Positions 25,201 to 34,617 are shown, counted from the stretch's first letter. The stretch: DNA of 64,000 nt from JAJPKK01 sp963781195 (GCA_963781195.1 CAWAEZ010000011.1:806001-870000), one strand, 5' to 3'. Made by a program: numbers and translations. The notes: generated from the letters alone by a model not told the origin.

Positions 25201-27446
25201 ATCGTCAGAACGGACATCGCCAGGATCCCGGCAGCAGGAAAACGCATCGCAGCGCCCTGGTCTGGCTGCTGGCTTCGACCATGGCCGTATGCGGCGCCGC
25301 CGAGGCGTCCGCGGCCCACGCCAAGAAGAGCGAGAAGAAGGGCGGAGCGGAGCACCACAAGTCCGAGGCCCACGGCAAGAAAGGCGACAAGAAAGAAGCG
25401 AAGAAGGCCGCCGAGGCGGACCACCATCGCCATGTGATCGTGCCGCCGGAAGACGCTGCCCAGCCGCTGACGCCGGAACTCGTCGCGCTGAAGGAAGCGA
25501 ACGAGATGATCCGCCACGGCAAGGGCAAGGACGCGACCGCGCTCGCGGCCTCGACCGGCGACCCGGTGGTGATGAAGCTCACCGAATGGGCCCTGCTGCG
25601 CCACTCCAACAGCGAGGGCGGCTTCGAGCGCTACGCTTCCTTCGTCAGGGCCAATCCCGAATGGCCGAGCATTTCGCTGCTGCGCCGCCGCGCCGAGGCG
25701 CGACTGTGGCAGGAGCACCGCGACGCCGCCACCATCCGGAACTTCGTCGGCGACCAGCCGGCCAGCGCGGCCGGCCGTCTCGCGCTCGCCCGGGTCGAGA
25801 TGGCGGAGGGCAACCGGGCCCACGCCGAAGCCGAAATTCGTACGGTGTGGCAGTCGGAGCCGCTGTCGGGCGAGCTCGAGACCGCGGTGCTCGCAGCATT
25901 CCCCGACGTCCTCACCCACGCCGACCATGTGGCGCGTATGGATCGCCGCATCGGCGCCAAGGATTTCGGCGCCGCGGCACGCGCCGCCAAGCATGCCGGC
26001 GAGGATCATGTCGCGATCATCAAGGCCTGCTCGTCCGCGGAGGCGAAATCCTCCAAAGGCGGCTCGCAGCTCGACGGCGTGCACGGCGAGGCCCGCGACG
26101 ACCTCGGCTTCGCCTTGTGCCGCCTGCACTGGCTGCTGCGCAACGACTCGCCCGGCTCCAACATGAAGGGCCGCATCGTGACCCCGAAGGGCGACTACGC
26201 CGCGGCGGTCAAGCTCGTGCTCTCCGCGTCGCCGGAAGACCTCAAGCGACAGGATACCGACGAGTGGTGGCGCGAGCGCCGCTCGCTCGCCCGCAAGCTG
26301 CTCGACATCGGCGATGCCCGCAACGCCTACGAGGTGGCGCGCACCGCCGCGCCGCCGGTCAATCCTTATTATCGCGCCGAAACCCACTTCCTGGCCGGCT
26401 GGATCGCGTTGCGCTTCCTCAACGATCCCACCACCGCGGCCACGCATTTCGCCCATATCGACGACGGCGCGATCGACCCGCTCACCATCTCGCGCGCCAT
26501 GTATTGGCGCGGCCGCGCCGCCGAAGCGGCGGGCCAGACCGACGAGATGCGCGAGCAATACGAGGCCGCCGCCGGCTATCCCACGACCTATTACGGACAG
26601 CTCGCCCGCGCCCGCCTCGGCCTCGACGAGGTCGTCGAGGTGCGCACGCCTCCGGAACCGGCCGACAGCCATAGCGAGGTCCTGCGCGCCGCCGAAATGC
26701 TCTATCGGACCGGCGAGGGCAATCTTGCGCTGTCGTTCGCGACCGACCTCGCGCAGGAAAGCAAAGACCCCGCCGTCATCTCCGGGGTCGGCCGGCTGAC
26801 CGCCCGTTATCACGACGCGCAAGCGATGATGCAACTCGGCAAGGCGGCGCTCGGCCGCGGGATGCCGATGGACCATTACGCCTTCCCGGATATCGGGGTG
26901 CCGAACTACACCCCGGTCGCCTCCGCGCTCGATCGCTGCATCGTCTACGCCATCGTGCGCACCGAAAGCGGCTTCGACCAGGGCGACAAATCGGCCGCCA
27001 AGGCGGTGGGGCTGATGCAGGTGACGCCCGACGCCGCGCGCGACACCGCCAAGCGCTTCGGCGTGAGCTACGACTGGAACAAGCTCGTCTCCGATCCGGT
27101 CTACAACACCCAGATGGGAGCGGGCGAGCTTTCGGGTCTGCTCAAGGACTACCACGGCTCCTACATCCTGACCTTCGCCGGCTACAATGCCGGCCGCGGC
27201 CGGGTCGAGCAGTGGATGGCGGCACACGGGGATCCCCGCGATCCCAAGGTGGACGCCGTCGACTGGGTCGAGCGGATCCCGTTCTCGGAGACCCGCAACT
27301 ACGTCCAGCGCGTCATGGAGAACCTGCAGGTCTACCGCAAGCGCTTCAACGACGCGATGGCCACCACCGAGCCGAACCTGCACCGCACTGCGACCCTCGG
27401 GCTGCGCGCAAGGCCGGCCTCGGTGGAGCTGACCCCGCCCCGTTGA
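25137..27446 (+). CDS. Soluble lytic murein transglycosylase (Slt70-like)
   Basis: A 769-residue exported enzyme that cleaves the glycan strands of peptidoglycan, leaving 1,6-anhydroMurNAc ends. An N-terminal hydrophobic segment (about 40-60) is followed by a Lys/Glu/His-rich stretch (about 62-100). A long helical superhelix comes next, and then the C-terminal SLT domain (about 620-750) with catalytic Glu in RTESGFDQ, then AVGLMQVTP, MGAGEL and the AGYNAGRGR motif. ATG 25137 follows a G-rich site; the frame upstream codes for the repeat-derived leader and is not protein-like. The duplicated leader at 19551 shares its first codons. Expected to act in the periplasm during wall turnover or envelope-complex assembly. 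Confidence 0.9.
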   Translation: MTSSTSAGCGRAQSKLPSALDHRQNGHRQDPGSRKTHRSALVWLLASTMAVCGAAEASAAHAKKSEKKGGAEHHKSEAHGKKGDKKEAKKAAEADHHRHVIVPPEDAAQPLTPELVALKEANEMIRHGKGKDATALAASTGDPVVMKLTEWALLRHSNSEGGFERYASFVRANPEWPSISLLRRRAEARLWQEHRDAATIRNFVGDQPASAAGRLALARVEMAEGNRAHAEAEIRTVWQSEPLSGELETAVLAAFPDVLTHADHVARMDRRIGAKDFGAAARAAKHAGEDHVAIIKACSSAEAKSSKGGSQLDGVHGEARDDLGFALCRLHWLLRNDSPGSNMKGRIVTPKGDYAAAVKLVLSASPEDLKRQDTDEWWRERRSLARKLLDIGDARNAYEVARTAAPPVNPYYRAETHFLAGWIALRFLNDPTTAATHFAHIDDGAIDPLTISRAMYWRGRAAEAAGQTDEMREQYEAAAGYPTTYYGQLARARLGLDEVVEVRTPPEPADSHSEVLRAAEMLYRTGEGNLALSFATDLAQESKDPAVISGVGRLTARYHDAQAMMQLGKAALGRGMPMDHYAFPDIGVPNYTPVASALDRCIVYAIVRTESGFDQGDKSAAKAVGLMQVTPDAARDTAKRFGVSYDWNKLVSDPVYNTQMGAGELSGLLKDYHGSYILTFAGYNAGRGRVEQWMAAHGDPRDPKVDAVDWVERIPFSETRNYVQRVMENLQVYRKRFNDAMATTEPNLHRTATLGLRARPASVELTPPR

Positions 27447-28051
27447 ACGGCATCGATCGCTGTCATCGCCGGGCGACACGCGTGGGGCCGACGCAGCAAG
27501 CCCCCTCCCTGCCCCCCCCCGCAAGCGGGAGAGGGAAACCGGCGCCGAAAAACCCAGGCGTCGAGGCTGTGAAACTTGCTGTCGAACGCACGGCATCGCG
27601 GCTGTGAAAGGCGCTGATCGCACGGCTGCCCCGCGCGGCTGAGCGCACTCCCTCCACCGCGTGCGGGGGAGGGTTGGGGAGGGGGAATGCAGTGCCTCCT
27701 CCCAGCAAAGCCCCTACTCCCGATGCGGCACGCCGTGGGCTTTAGGCAGCAAGCCCCCTCCCCAACCCTGCCCCACGCGGGGTGAGCTCAGATTGCGGAG
27801 CAATCCGAGGGGCACTTCCACGAATCCGAGCCGAGGCGCAGGCGGCGCTGATTATCGGTCGGCGGATGGAGCGTGATGTGGTCGATCGCGGCGCCGGGGG
27901 CACCCGGCAGCGCGGCAGCCGACGCCCTGCGGCACACGGCTGCCGCGGTCTGGAAGTCCATGGTCAACCCGGGCTTCGCCGGGTAACATGAGGCGGCAGG
28001 AACACCACCGCCACGGCAGGGAACGCCAGCCTGCCACGAGTGTATTGCACG
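27447..28051. repeat. Intergenic region with GC-rich palindromic repeats
   Basis: About 600 bp without a supported gene. It carries repeated CAAGCCCCCTCCC-type units (27498 and 27752) and complementary GGGGGAGGG-type tracts (27531, 27663-27690), including a run of nine C at 27514. Together these resemble the dispersed C-rich palindromic elements found in Bradyrhizobium-type genomes. Long antisense open frames across it are a consequence of the high GC content. Confidence 0.5.
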
Positions 28052-29089
28052 ATGAAGCCATCGCGAAACCGGGCCGCTTCCCATCGCACGGGTCTTCGAT
28101 CCGTGCTGCTTGCGTCCCGGCTGATCGCCGTGTGCGCCTGCGTATTCGCATCGGCCGGGGTGTTCGCATCCGCCGGCGCGGCGCGGGAGTTTCGCGCGGC
28201 CGATAACCAAGCGGCCGACTATCCGACCGTGCGTGCGCTCGAATACATGGGCGAGCTCATCGAGCAGCGCACCGACGGCCGCCACCGGATCCGGGTCTTC
28301 CACTCGCGCCAGCTCGGCGAGGAGAAGGACACCATCGCACAGACCCGGGCCGGCGCCATCGACATCGACCGCATCAATGTCGGCCAGCTCGGCACGATCG
28401 TGCCGGGGGCCGACGTGCTGGCCCTGCCCTTCCTGTTCCGCTCGATCGACCACGTCCACAAGGTGGTCGACGGCTCGATCGGTGAAGAGATCCTGGCGGG
28501 CTTCGAGCCGTTCGGATTCATCGGGCTGACGTTCTACAATTCGGGGGCCCGCTCGATCTACAACTCCAAGCGGACGGTCTCCAGCCTCGCCGACCTGTCG
28601 GGCCTGCGCATCCGCATCCAGCAATCCGACCTGATGTCGGCGGTGATCAGCGCGCTCGGCGCGCGGCCCGTCGAGCTCCCCTACGGCCAGGTCGAGACCG
28701 CGCTTGCCGCCGGGCTGATCGACGGCGCCGAGAACAACTGGCCGTCCTTCGTCACCACCGGGCACTACAAGCTCGCCCGCAACTATACCCTCACCGAGCA
28801 CACCATGAGCCCGGAGGTGCTGATCATGTCGCTGCGCGCCTGGCAAAGCTTGTCGGACGCCGACAGGATCGTCTTCCGCGACGCCGCCCGCGAATCGAAC
28901 CGCTTCATGCGCGCGCAGTGGAACGCGCTGGAAACCCAGTCGCAGCGCCAGGCGCGCCAGGCCGGCGTCCTCATCGTCTCGGATTTCGACCGCAGGCCTT
29001 TCGAGGCGGCGATGGCGGACATTCACGCCAAGGCCGAGGCTGATCCCGTCATTCGCCCGTTGATCGATCGCATCCGGCAGGTGCAGTGA
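28052..29089 (+). CDS. TRAP-type periplasmic solute-binding protein (DctP family)
   Basis: A 345-residue DctP-family binding protein with a signal peptide (cleaved near GAARE). Family landmarks are the Arg/Lys-rich early strand, FHSRQLGEE, LRIRIQQSD with the carboxylate-clamping Arg, and GAENNWPSF. TRAP receptors bind organic acids, sugar acids or osmolytes and normally work with DctQM. No DctQ or DctM gene is nearby; instead two histidine kinases and a response regulator follow directly on the same strand. The binding protein is therefore likely to be a periplasmic co-sensor delivering ligand to the membrane kinase, an inference from context. Confidence 0.85.
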   Translation: MKPSRNRAASHRTGLRSVLLASRLIAVCACVFASAGVFASAGAAREFRAADNQAADYPTVRALEYMGELIEQRTDGRHRIRVFHSRQLGEEKDTIAQTRAGAIDIDRINVGQLGTIVPGADVLALPFLFRSIDHVHKVVDGSIGEEILAGFEPFGFIGLTFYNSGARSIYNSKRTVSSLADLSGLRIRIQQSDLMSAVISALGARPVELPYGQVETALAAGLIDGAENNWPSFVTTGHYKLARNYTLTEHTMSPEVLIMSLRAWQSLSDADRIVFRDAARESNRFMRAQWNALETQSQRQARQAGVLIVSDFDRRPFEAAMADIHAKAEADPVIRPLIDRIRQVQ

Positions 29090-29150
29090 GCATTCCTGCG
29101 CGGAAGCGTTCCTTGCAGTGAGCATTCCTTGCAGTGAGCATTCCTTGATC
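29084..29150 (+). repeat. 16-bp tandem repeat at the kinase start
   Basis: The sequence CAGTGAGCATTCC recurs three times (29087, 29116, 29132), the last two in a 16-bp tandem TTGCAGTGAGCATTCC. The first copy contains the stop codon of the binding-protein gene, and the second contains the likely GTG start of the kinase. Because the unit is not a multiple of three, a change in copy number would shift the distance and frame of upstream starts. Confidence 0.6.
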
Positions 29151-31187
29151 GTGCTCGACCGGCAGAAACCATTGGGTGGCGTTTTGGACCGTGCCGGCGA
29201 TCCCGGCGACGGCATCGAGCGGCTCGTCCGCTCGGTACCGATCCGCTGGCGCGTCCTCTCCCTCACCGTGCTCAACTGCGCCGTGGTCATCATCCTGGCG
29301 GCCCTGCTGTGGAGCGGGGCGCGGATCCTGAACAATGCCTGGGCCGAGGTGCGTCTGGTTCGGCAGTCGGATACGCTGCTGGCGCTGCTGGGGACCGAAT
29401 CGGGCCGGCTGCAGAGCCTGATCCACCAGTACATCAACGAGCCTCGTCCGGAGACCTTCGCCGAAATCCTGCACCTGCGCGAGGCCGTGCTGGGCACCCT
29501 CAAGTCGCGCGGCGCCGCCGATCCCATGCTGGCGCCCGCCGTGCCCGAACTGACGGGGCTCACCGAGCGGTTCCTCGATGCCTTCGGCGATCTGCGCGCG
29601 CTGCAGACCGCGATCACCCAGACCTACGAGAACGAGGTGCTGGGTCCGGCCAAGCAGATGGCCGGGCTCTATGCGATCATCGAGGGCGCGACCGGCAAGA
29701 ACGACGCCCTGATCGCGCCGGCGCTCGGCAAGTCGCGGGAAACCTTCACCGCCATGCTGGTGGCCGCCAACGCGTACTATCTCTCGCTCACGGCCGAGGC
29801 CGCCGACGAGGCCCATTCCGACGTGCAACGGATCGAGGACGCCATCCCGGTGCTCGGCGACCTCGCCGACAACGACCTGGAGCGGTCCGCGATCGATGCC
29901 TTGAAGCAGCAGGCCGTGGCATTGCGCCACGGGCTCGAATACCTCGGGGATCTCTTCGCCAAACGCACGTCGCTGCTGCGCAACGCCATCGACGGCAATC
30001 AGGGCGCCATGATCACCGTGCTCGACAACCTGTCCGCCCGCATGGGCGAGCACGAACGCAACGCCCAGGAGAATTTCGACCGCAGCCTCTTCAACGTCTA
30101 CCGCCTGGTGGCGCTGGTGGCGCTGATCTTCCTGTCCGCGATGGTGGTGAGCGCCATCATCGTCTCGCGCAGCATCAGGGGTCCGCTCCAGCGGCTGATG
30201 GGAGCGATGCGCGACATCGCCTACGGCCACTACGATCGACCGGTGACCGGCACCGCCGCCCGCGACGAGATCGGCGACATGGCGCGGGCGGTCGAGGTGT
30301 TCCGCGACAACGCGATCGCCAAGCGCAAGGCGGAGGAGGAGCTGCGCTCCTCAAAGGAGAATGCCGAGCACGCGCTCGCCGAATTGCGCGAGACCCAGCA
30401 GGATCTCATTGAGGCGGAAAAGCTCGCGGCGCTGGGCGGCCTGGTAGCGGGCATCGCCCACGAGGTCAACAATCCCGTCGGCATCAGCCTGACGGTGGCG
30501 TCGAGCTTCGCGAGGCGCTGCGAGACGTTCTCGGCCGAGCTCAAGCAGCCGCCGCTGCGGCGCTCCCGCCTCGAAGAGTTCGTCGCGGCGAGCCATGCCG
30601 CGGCCGGCCAGCTCGTCGCCAACCTCCAGCGTGCCGGCGAACTGATCCAGTCCTTCAAGCAGGTCGCCGTCGACCGCAGTCACGCCGACCGCCGCGAGTT
30701 CGATCTCGCCGAGGCGACCGACCAGATCATCGCCAGCCTGCGGCCCGCCCTCAAGACCACCGCGATCCTGCTGCGGGTCGACATTCCGCCCGGCATCGCG
30801 ATGGACAGCTTGCCCGGCTCCTACGGCCAGGTGCTGACCAACCTGTTCCTCAATGCGGTCATCCACGCCTTCCCGGACGGGCGCGCGGGAACGATGTCGT
30901 TCTCGGCACGGACCGTGGGCGCCGCCGAGGTCGAGATCACGGTGGCCGACGACGGGGTCGGCATGGAAGAGGCCGTCAAGAGCCACGCCTTCGATCCGTT
31001 CTTCACCACCCGCCGCAACCGTGGCGGAACCGGGCTCGGCCTGCACATCATCTACAGCCTCGTCACCCAGAGCCTGGGCGGCCGGCTCTCGATGGAATCG
31101 ACGCCCGAGAAGGGCACCGTATTCCGCATCGTCATTCCCCGGGTTGCCCGCGCTGATGCCGCGGCAGCCGCAGCCACGGACCGATAG
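29118..31187 (+). CDS. Membrane-bound sensor histidine kinase
   Basis: A 689-residue kinase if read from GTG 29118; GTG 29151, in frame 11 codons later, is the alternative just after the tandem repeats. Domain order: TM1 (about 46-68), a long helical periplasmic sensor (about 70-325), TM2 (about 330-352), HAMP (about 352-405), coiled coil, an HisKA region with phospho-acceptor His448 (GIAHEVNNPVG), and a HATPase_c domain with N-box (LFLNAVIHA), G1 (DDGVGM) and G2 (GGTGLGLHI). It should sense the ligand or the ligand-bound DctP-type protein and phosphorylate a downstream receiver. The next gene begins two bases after its stop. Confidence 0.9.
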   Translation: MSIPCSEHSLIVLDRQKPLGGVLDRAGDPGDGIERLVRSVPIRWRVLSLTVLNCAVVIILAALLWSGARILNNAWAEVRLVRQSDTLLALLGTESGRLQSLIHQYINEPRPETFAEILHLREAVLGTLKSRGAADPMLAPAVPELTGLTERFLDAFGDLRALQTAITQTYENEVLGPAKQMAGLYAIIEGATGKNDALIAPALGKSRETFTAMLVAANAYYLSLTAEAADEAHSDVQRIEDAIPVLGDLADNDLERSAIDALKQQAVALRHGLEYLGDLFAKRTSLLRNAIDGNQGAMITVLDNLSARMGEHERNAQENFDRSLFNVYRLVALVALIFLSAMVVSAIIVSRSIRGPLQRLMGAMRDIAYGHYDRPVTGTAARDEIGDMARAVEVFRDNAIAKRKAEEELRSSKENAEHALAELRETQQDLIEAEKLAALGGLVAGIAHEVNNPVGISLTVASSFARRCETFSAELKQPPLRRSRLEEFVAASHAAAGQLVANLQRAGELIQSFKQVAVDRSHADRREFDLAEATDQIIASLRPALKTTAILLRVDIPPGIAMDSLPGSYGQVLTNLFLNAVIHAFPDGRAGTMSFSARTVGAAEVEITVADDGVGMEEAVKSHAFDPFFTTRRNRGGTGLGLHIIYSLVTQSLGGRLSMESTPEKGTVFRIVIPRVARADAAAAAATDR

Positions 31188-31189
31188 CA

Positions 31190-32920
31190 GTGGGCGACCA
31201 GGACGACTTCCTTCAGATCTTCGAGGACAACGCCGCTGCGGCGGACGCCGGTCCCTATTGGAAGATCGCGGTGATCGACGACGACACCGCGGTCCACGAC
31301 GGCACGCGGTTCGCGCTCGGGGACTACCAGCTCAACGGCCAGGGACTGGAGATCCTCTCCGCCTATTCGGCGGCCGAGGGCCGCGACCTGTTGCGGGCCC
31401 ATCCCGACATCGCGGCCGTGCTGCTCGACGTCATCATGGAGACCGACCATGCCGGCCTCGACCTCGTCGAGTTCATCCGCACCGCCCTCAAGAACGAGAC
31501 CGTCCGCATCATCCTGCGGACCGGCCAGCCGGGGCAAGCGCCCGAGCGCCGCGTCATCGTCGACTACGACATCAACGACTACAAGGCCAAGACCGAACTC
31601 ACCGCCGACAAGCTCTTCACCTCGCTGACGGCGGCGCTGCGGAGCTACCAGCAGCTCCAGCGCATGGTGGAGACGCGGCGGGGCCTCGAGATCATCATCG
31701 ACGCCGCTTCGACGCTCTACGACTTCAAGTCGATGCAGCGGCTCGCCGAAGGCGTCCTCACCCAGATCGCGTCGCTGCTCAATGTCGACTGCGCCGGCAT
31801 CCTCGTGCTGCGCGACGCCGCGGACACCGAGGACAACTTCTCGGTGCTGGCGGGATCGGGCTGCTACAGCAGCCTGATCGGCACCCATGGCCTCGACGGC
31901 CTCGACGACGAGCTGCTCGCCGTCGTCAAGGAGGCGTTCCGGCGCCGCGACCACCAGTTCATGGCCCGCCGTTCGGTGCTCTACATCCGCACCGGCAGCG
32001 GCCGCGAGCTCGTGGTGCTGCTGGAAGCGTCGAAGCAGCTCTCCGACACCGACCGCGCGCTGATCCAGATCTTCTCGAGCCGGCTTTCGGTCGCGTTCGA
32101 CAACGTGATCCTGTACGAGCAGCTGCAGAAGGCGAACGCCCACCTCGAGGAACGCGTGCGCCAGCGAACCCGCGAGCTCACCCAGGCCAATGCACGGCTG
32201 TCGGCGCAGTGGTCGCGCCTGCAGCGCGCCAATGCGTTCAAGAGCGAGATCCTGGGCACCGTCGCCCACGACCTGCGCAACCCGTTGAGCGTCATTCTCG
32301 GCCGCACCGAGATGCTGACCGAGATGGTGGGCGACGCAGGCTCCTCGACCGAGAGCGTCCAGGCCCAGATCGTCCACATCCGCACCGCCGCCAACCGCGT
32401 CACCGAGATCGTCAACAGCCTGATCAAGGACGCGATGGCCGACGCCCACGACATCACCATCCGGCCGGAGGCGATCGACGTCGTCGCCCTCATCAAGGAC
32501 ATCGTGGAGGCGAGCCAGCCGCTGGCCGCGCGCAAGGACCAGTCGATCACGGTCGCCGCCCCGGACTCGCTGGTCGCGGTCTGCGATCCCGACCGGATGC
32601 GCGAGGCGGTCGACAACCTCCTGAGCAATGCCGTCAAGTACAGCCCGGTCGGCGGACACATCGAGGTCGGCGTCGCCGCGGAGAACGGCCTTACGGTGAT
32701 CCGGGTCACCGACCAGGGACCCGGCCTGTCGCCCGACGACGTGACGCGACTGTTCGGCCGCTTCCAGCGGCTGTCGGCGCGGCCGACCGGCGGCGAGCCG
32801 TCCACCGGGCTCGGGCTGTCGATCGTCAAACGCATCGTCGATCTCCACAACGGCGCCGTCGGCGTCGAGCAGACGAGCCCGGCCGGCAGCACCTTTGCGA
32901 TCACGATCCCGCCGCCATGA
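31190..32920 (+). CDS. Hybrid receiver-DUF3369-histidine kinase
   Basis: A 576-residue cytosolic protein with an N-terminal receiver domain (about 22-150), a DUF3369 domain (about 155-320, beginning YQQLQRMVETRRGLEIII), a coiled coil with HLEERVRQRTREL, then HisKA (phospho-His in VAHDLRNPLS, about 366) and HATPase_c (NLLSNAVKYSP, DQGPGLS, STGLGLSI). The receiver has its acid residues (IDDD) and phosphorylatable Asp in LLDVIME, so it can be the acceptor for the membrane kinase and then pass phosphate to the OmpR-type regulator. Start is GTG 31190. The gene overlaps the next by four bases (ATGA). Confidence 0.88.
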   Translation: MGDQDDFLQIFEDNAAAADAGPYWKIAVIDDDTAVHDGTRFALGDYQLNGQGLEILSAYSAAEGRDLLRAHPDIAAVLLDVIMETDHAGLDLVEFIRTALKNETVRIILRTGQPGQAPERRVIVDYDINDYKAKTELTADKLFTSLTAALRSYQQLQRMVETRRGLEIIIDAASTLYDFKSMQRLAEGVLTQIASLLNVDCAGILVLRDAADTEDNFSVLAGSGCYSSLIGTHGLDGLDDELLAVVKEAFRRRDHQFMARRSVLYIRTGSGRELVVLLEASKQLSDTDRALIQIFSSRLSVAFDNVILYEQLQKANAHLEERVRQRTRELTQANARLSAQWSRLQRANAFKSEILGTVAHDLRNPLSVILGRTEMLTEMVGDAGSSTESVQAQIVHIRTAANRVTEIVNSLIKDAMADAHDITIRPEAIDVVALIKDIVEASQPLAARKDQSITVAAPDSLVAVCDPDRMREAVDNLLSNAVKYSPVGGHIEVGVAAENGLTVIRVTDQGPGLSPDDVTRLFGRFQRLSARPTGGEPSTGLGLSIVKRIVDLHNGAVGVEQTSPAGSTFAITIPPP

Positions 32921-33651
32921 GCGAAACCCGGCACATCGTCGTGGTCGATGACGAGGCCGCCGCGCGCGAAATGGTCGGCGACTACCTGCGCATGCACGGC
33001 TTCGCGGTGACGCTGTGCGACGGCGCCGCCAGCCTGCGCACCGTGATGGCAAGCCGAAGTCCGGACCTGATCGTCCTCGACCTCAACATGCCGCAGGAGG
33101 ACGGTCTGTCGGTGATCCGCTCGCTCAAGCAGGAATCGACGGTGCCGGTGATCATGCTGACGGCGACGGCGAGCTCGATCGACCGGGTGGTCGGCCTCGA
33201 GCTCGGGGCGGACGATTACATCGCCAAGCCGTGCGAGCTGCGCGAGCTCGTCGCCCGCATCCGCTCGGTGCTGCGCCGTGTCGCGCCGGGCGCGCCCGCT
33301 GCCGGGATGGCGGCCGGCGCTGCGCCGGCCGACCGCAACCTCGTGAGGTTCGGCACCAAGTGGCTCGACCACGATGCCCAAGCGCTGCGCGACGACGACG
33401 ACAACGAGCATCCGCTGACGTCGTCCGAGTACGGGCTGCTCAAGGCCTTCGCCGCCAATCCCAAGCGGGTCCTGTCGCGCGAGCGGCTGCTCGAACTCGC
33501 CAATGCCCGCAATGCCGAGGCCTTCGACCGCGCCATCGACATCCGCATCATGCGGCTGCGCCGCAAGATCGAGCCGGACCCCGCCAACCCGTCCGTGATT
33601 CGCACCATCAGGGGCAGCGGGTATCTCTTTACGCCGATAGAGACGGGCTGA
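32917..33651 (+). CDS. OmpR-family response regulator
   Basis: A 244-residue DNA-binding regulator. The receiver (1-125) has acidic residues DDE at the start, phospho-acceptor Asp in LIVLDLNMP, Thr in MLTATA and Lys in YIAKP. It is joined by an Ala/Gly-rich linker to a winged-helix Trans_reg_C domain (about 155-244) with LTSSEYGLLKAF, RERLLELA and the wing IRTIRGSGYLF. It is translationally coupled to the hybrid kinase (ATGA overlap) and is the likely output of the relay. Probable targets are transport genes for the sensed compound; this cannot be seen in the sequence. Confidence 0.92.
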   Translation: MSETRHIVVVDDEAAAREMVGDYLRMHGFAVTLCDGAASLRTVMASRSPDLIVLDLNMPQEDGLSVIRSLKQESTVPVIMLTATASSIDRVVGLELGADDYIAKPCELRELVARIRSVLRRVAPGAPAAGMAAGAAPADRNLVRFGTKWLDHDAQALRDDDDNEHPLTSSEYGLLKAFAANPKRVLSRERLLELANARNAEAFDRAIDIRIMRLRRKIEPDPANPSVIRTIRGSGYLFTPIETG

Positions 33652-33990
33652 GCCCCGCCGAATTCGTGGCCGAGGTTCGCCGTCGCGGCCTCGGCGCGTC
33701 GGGAAGCAGCCGTCATCCGCGCCGACCGTTGACCGGCATTGAGCGCGTGGCCCCCGCCGTTCGCGGCAGTCCTTTTGCGAAGCCGGAGGCCATCGCCGAG
33801 CGGCCGGCCGGAGCACGGTTGGCCTTGGCCTGACCGGGTCCGGTTCCCGTTTGTTTCGTTGCCGCAGTGCGAACGAAACAATTCCCCTAACCACGAAACC
33901 TGTTTTTCGACGAAAGAAGAATGAACGAAACGGCTGTTTGGTAGTTATCCCCGCGAACGGGGCGCCACACTGGCGCTGGGGAGGGGTCTC
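33652..33990. other. Intergenic region before the ECF sigma factor
   Basis: About 340 bp. The right 140 bp are AT-richer and contain the AACGAAAC operator-like repeats listed separately; the left part is GC-rich and shows no gene. No typical terminator for the kinase operon was seen other than the 10-bp inverted repeat at 33851-33881, which lacks a T tract. Confidence 0.4.
33851..33931. promoter_or_regulatory. AACGAAAC inverted repeat plus third copy (putative operator)
   Basis: TTGTTTCGTT (33851-33860) and AACGAAACAA (33872-33881) form a perfect 10-bp inverted repeat with an 11-bp spacer. A further AACGAAAC lies at 33924-33931 in the direct orientation. The three sites lie 60-140 bp before the sigma-factor start, the usual place for a regulator-binding region. 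Confidence 0.45.
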
Positions 33991-34617
33991 ATGCGGAAGT
34001 CAGTCGCAAGCGCAAATCGGCCTGTTGGTCAGCTTCGGTCGCTGAATGCGCCATCCGATCTGTATCTCATCAACGCCATCGCCACCGGCAACCAGGCTGC
34101 CATGCGGACCCTGTTCGCGCGGCACAATGCGCAGGTGTATCGTTTCGTCCTCCGAATCGTCAGCGATGCCGGGCGCGCAGAGGATCTCGTGAGCGAGGTT
34201 TTCCTCGAGGTGTGGAGTCAGGCGGCGCGTTTCGAGGGCCGCTCGCAGGTCTCGACCTGGATCCTGTCGATCGCCCGGTTCAAGGCGCTGACCGCGATCA
34301 GCCGCCGCCGCGAGGCAGCGCTCGACGAAGGGGCGATGGAACTGGTCGAGGACACCGCCGACACCCCCGAAGAGACCGTCCTCAAGGAGGATCGCAGCGC
34401 CCAGCTGCGCCATTGTCTCGCTCAGATGTCGCCGGAACACCGCGAAGTCATCGATCTCGTCTACTATCACGAGAAGTCGGTGGACGAGGTCGCCGAGATC
34501 ACCCGGTTGCCGAAGAACACGGTGAAGACCCGCATGTTCTATGCCCGCAAGCGGCTGGCGCAGCTGTTGTCGCATCACCGCGACTTCGACTATCTCGCCA
34601 CCTCGCAGGCGGCGTGA
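33991..34617 (+). CDS. ECF-type RNA polymerase sigma factor
   Basis: A 208-residue sigma-70 factor of the extracytoplasmic-function type. Region 2 (about 38-103) includes DLVSEVFLEVW and the -10-recognising helix, with WILSIARFKAL; region 4 (about 135-190) has the helix-turn-helix HREVIDLVYYHEKSVDEVAEITRLPKNTVKTR. A GGAGGGG site five bases before ATG 33991 gives a confident start. No anti-sigma gene is adjacent: the next reading frames are a small membrane protein fragment and a short reverse-strand gene. The regulon is unknown. AACGAAAC repeats upstream may control it. Confidence 0.9.
   Translation: MRKSVASANRPVGQLRSLNAPSDLYLINAIATGNQAAMRTLFARHNAQVYRFVLRIVSDAGRAEDLVSEVFLEVWSQAARFEGRSQVSTWILSIARFKALTAISRRREAALDEGAMELVEDTADTPEETVLKEDRSAQLRHCLAQMSPEHREVIDLVYYHEKSVDEVAEITRLPKNTVKTRMFYARKRLAQLLSHHRDFDYLATSQAA

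Noticed and set aside
27788..29617. A 609-residue reverse-strand open frame opposite the DctP-like and kinase genes
   Set aside because: It mirrors the codon structure of the real forward genes, has no domain pattern, and covers a repeat-rich region.
31052..33052. Long reverse open frames opposite the two kinases
   Set aside because: Antisense shadows of the forward kinase genes; low-complexity composition.
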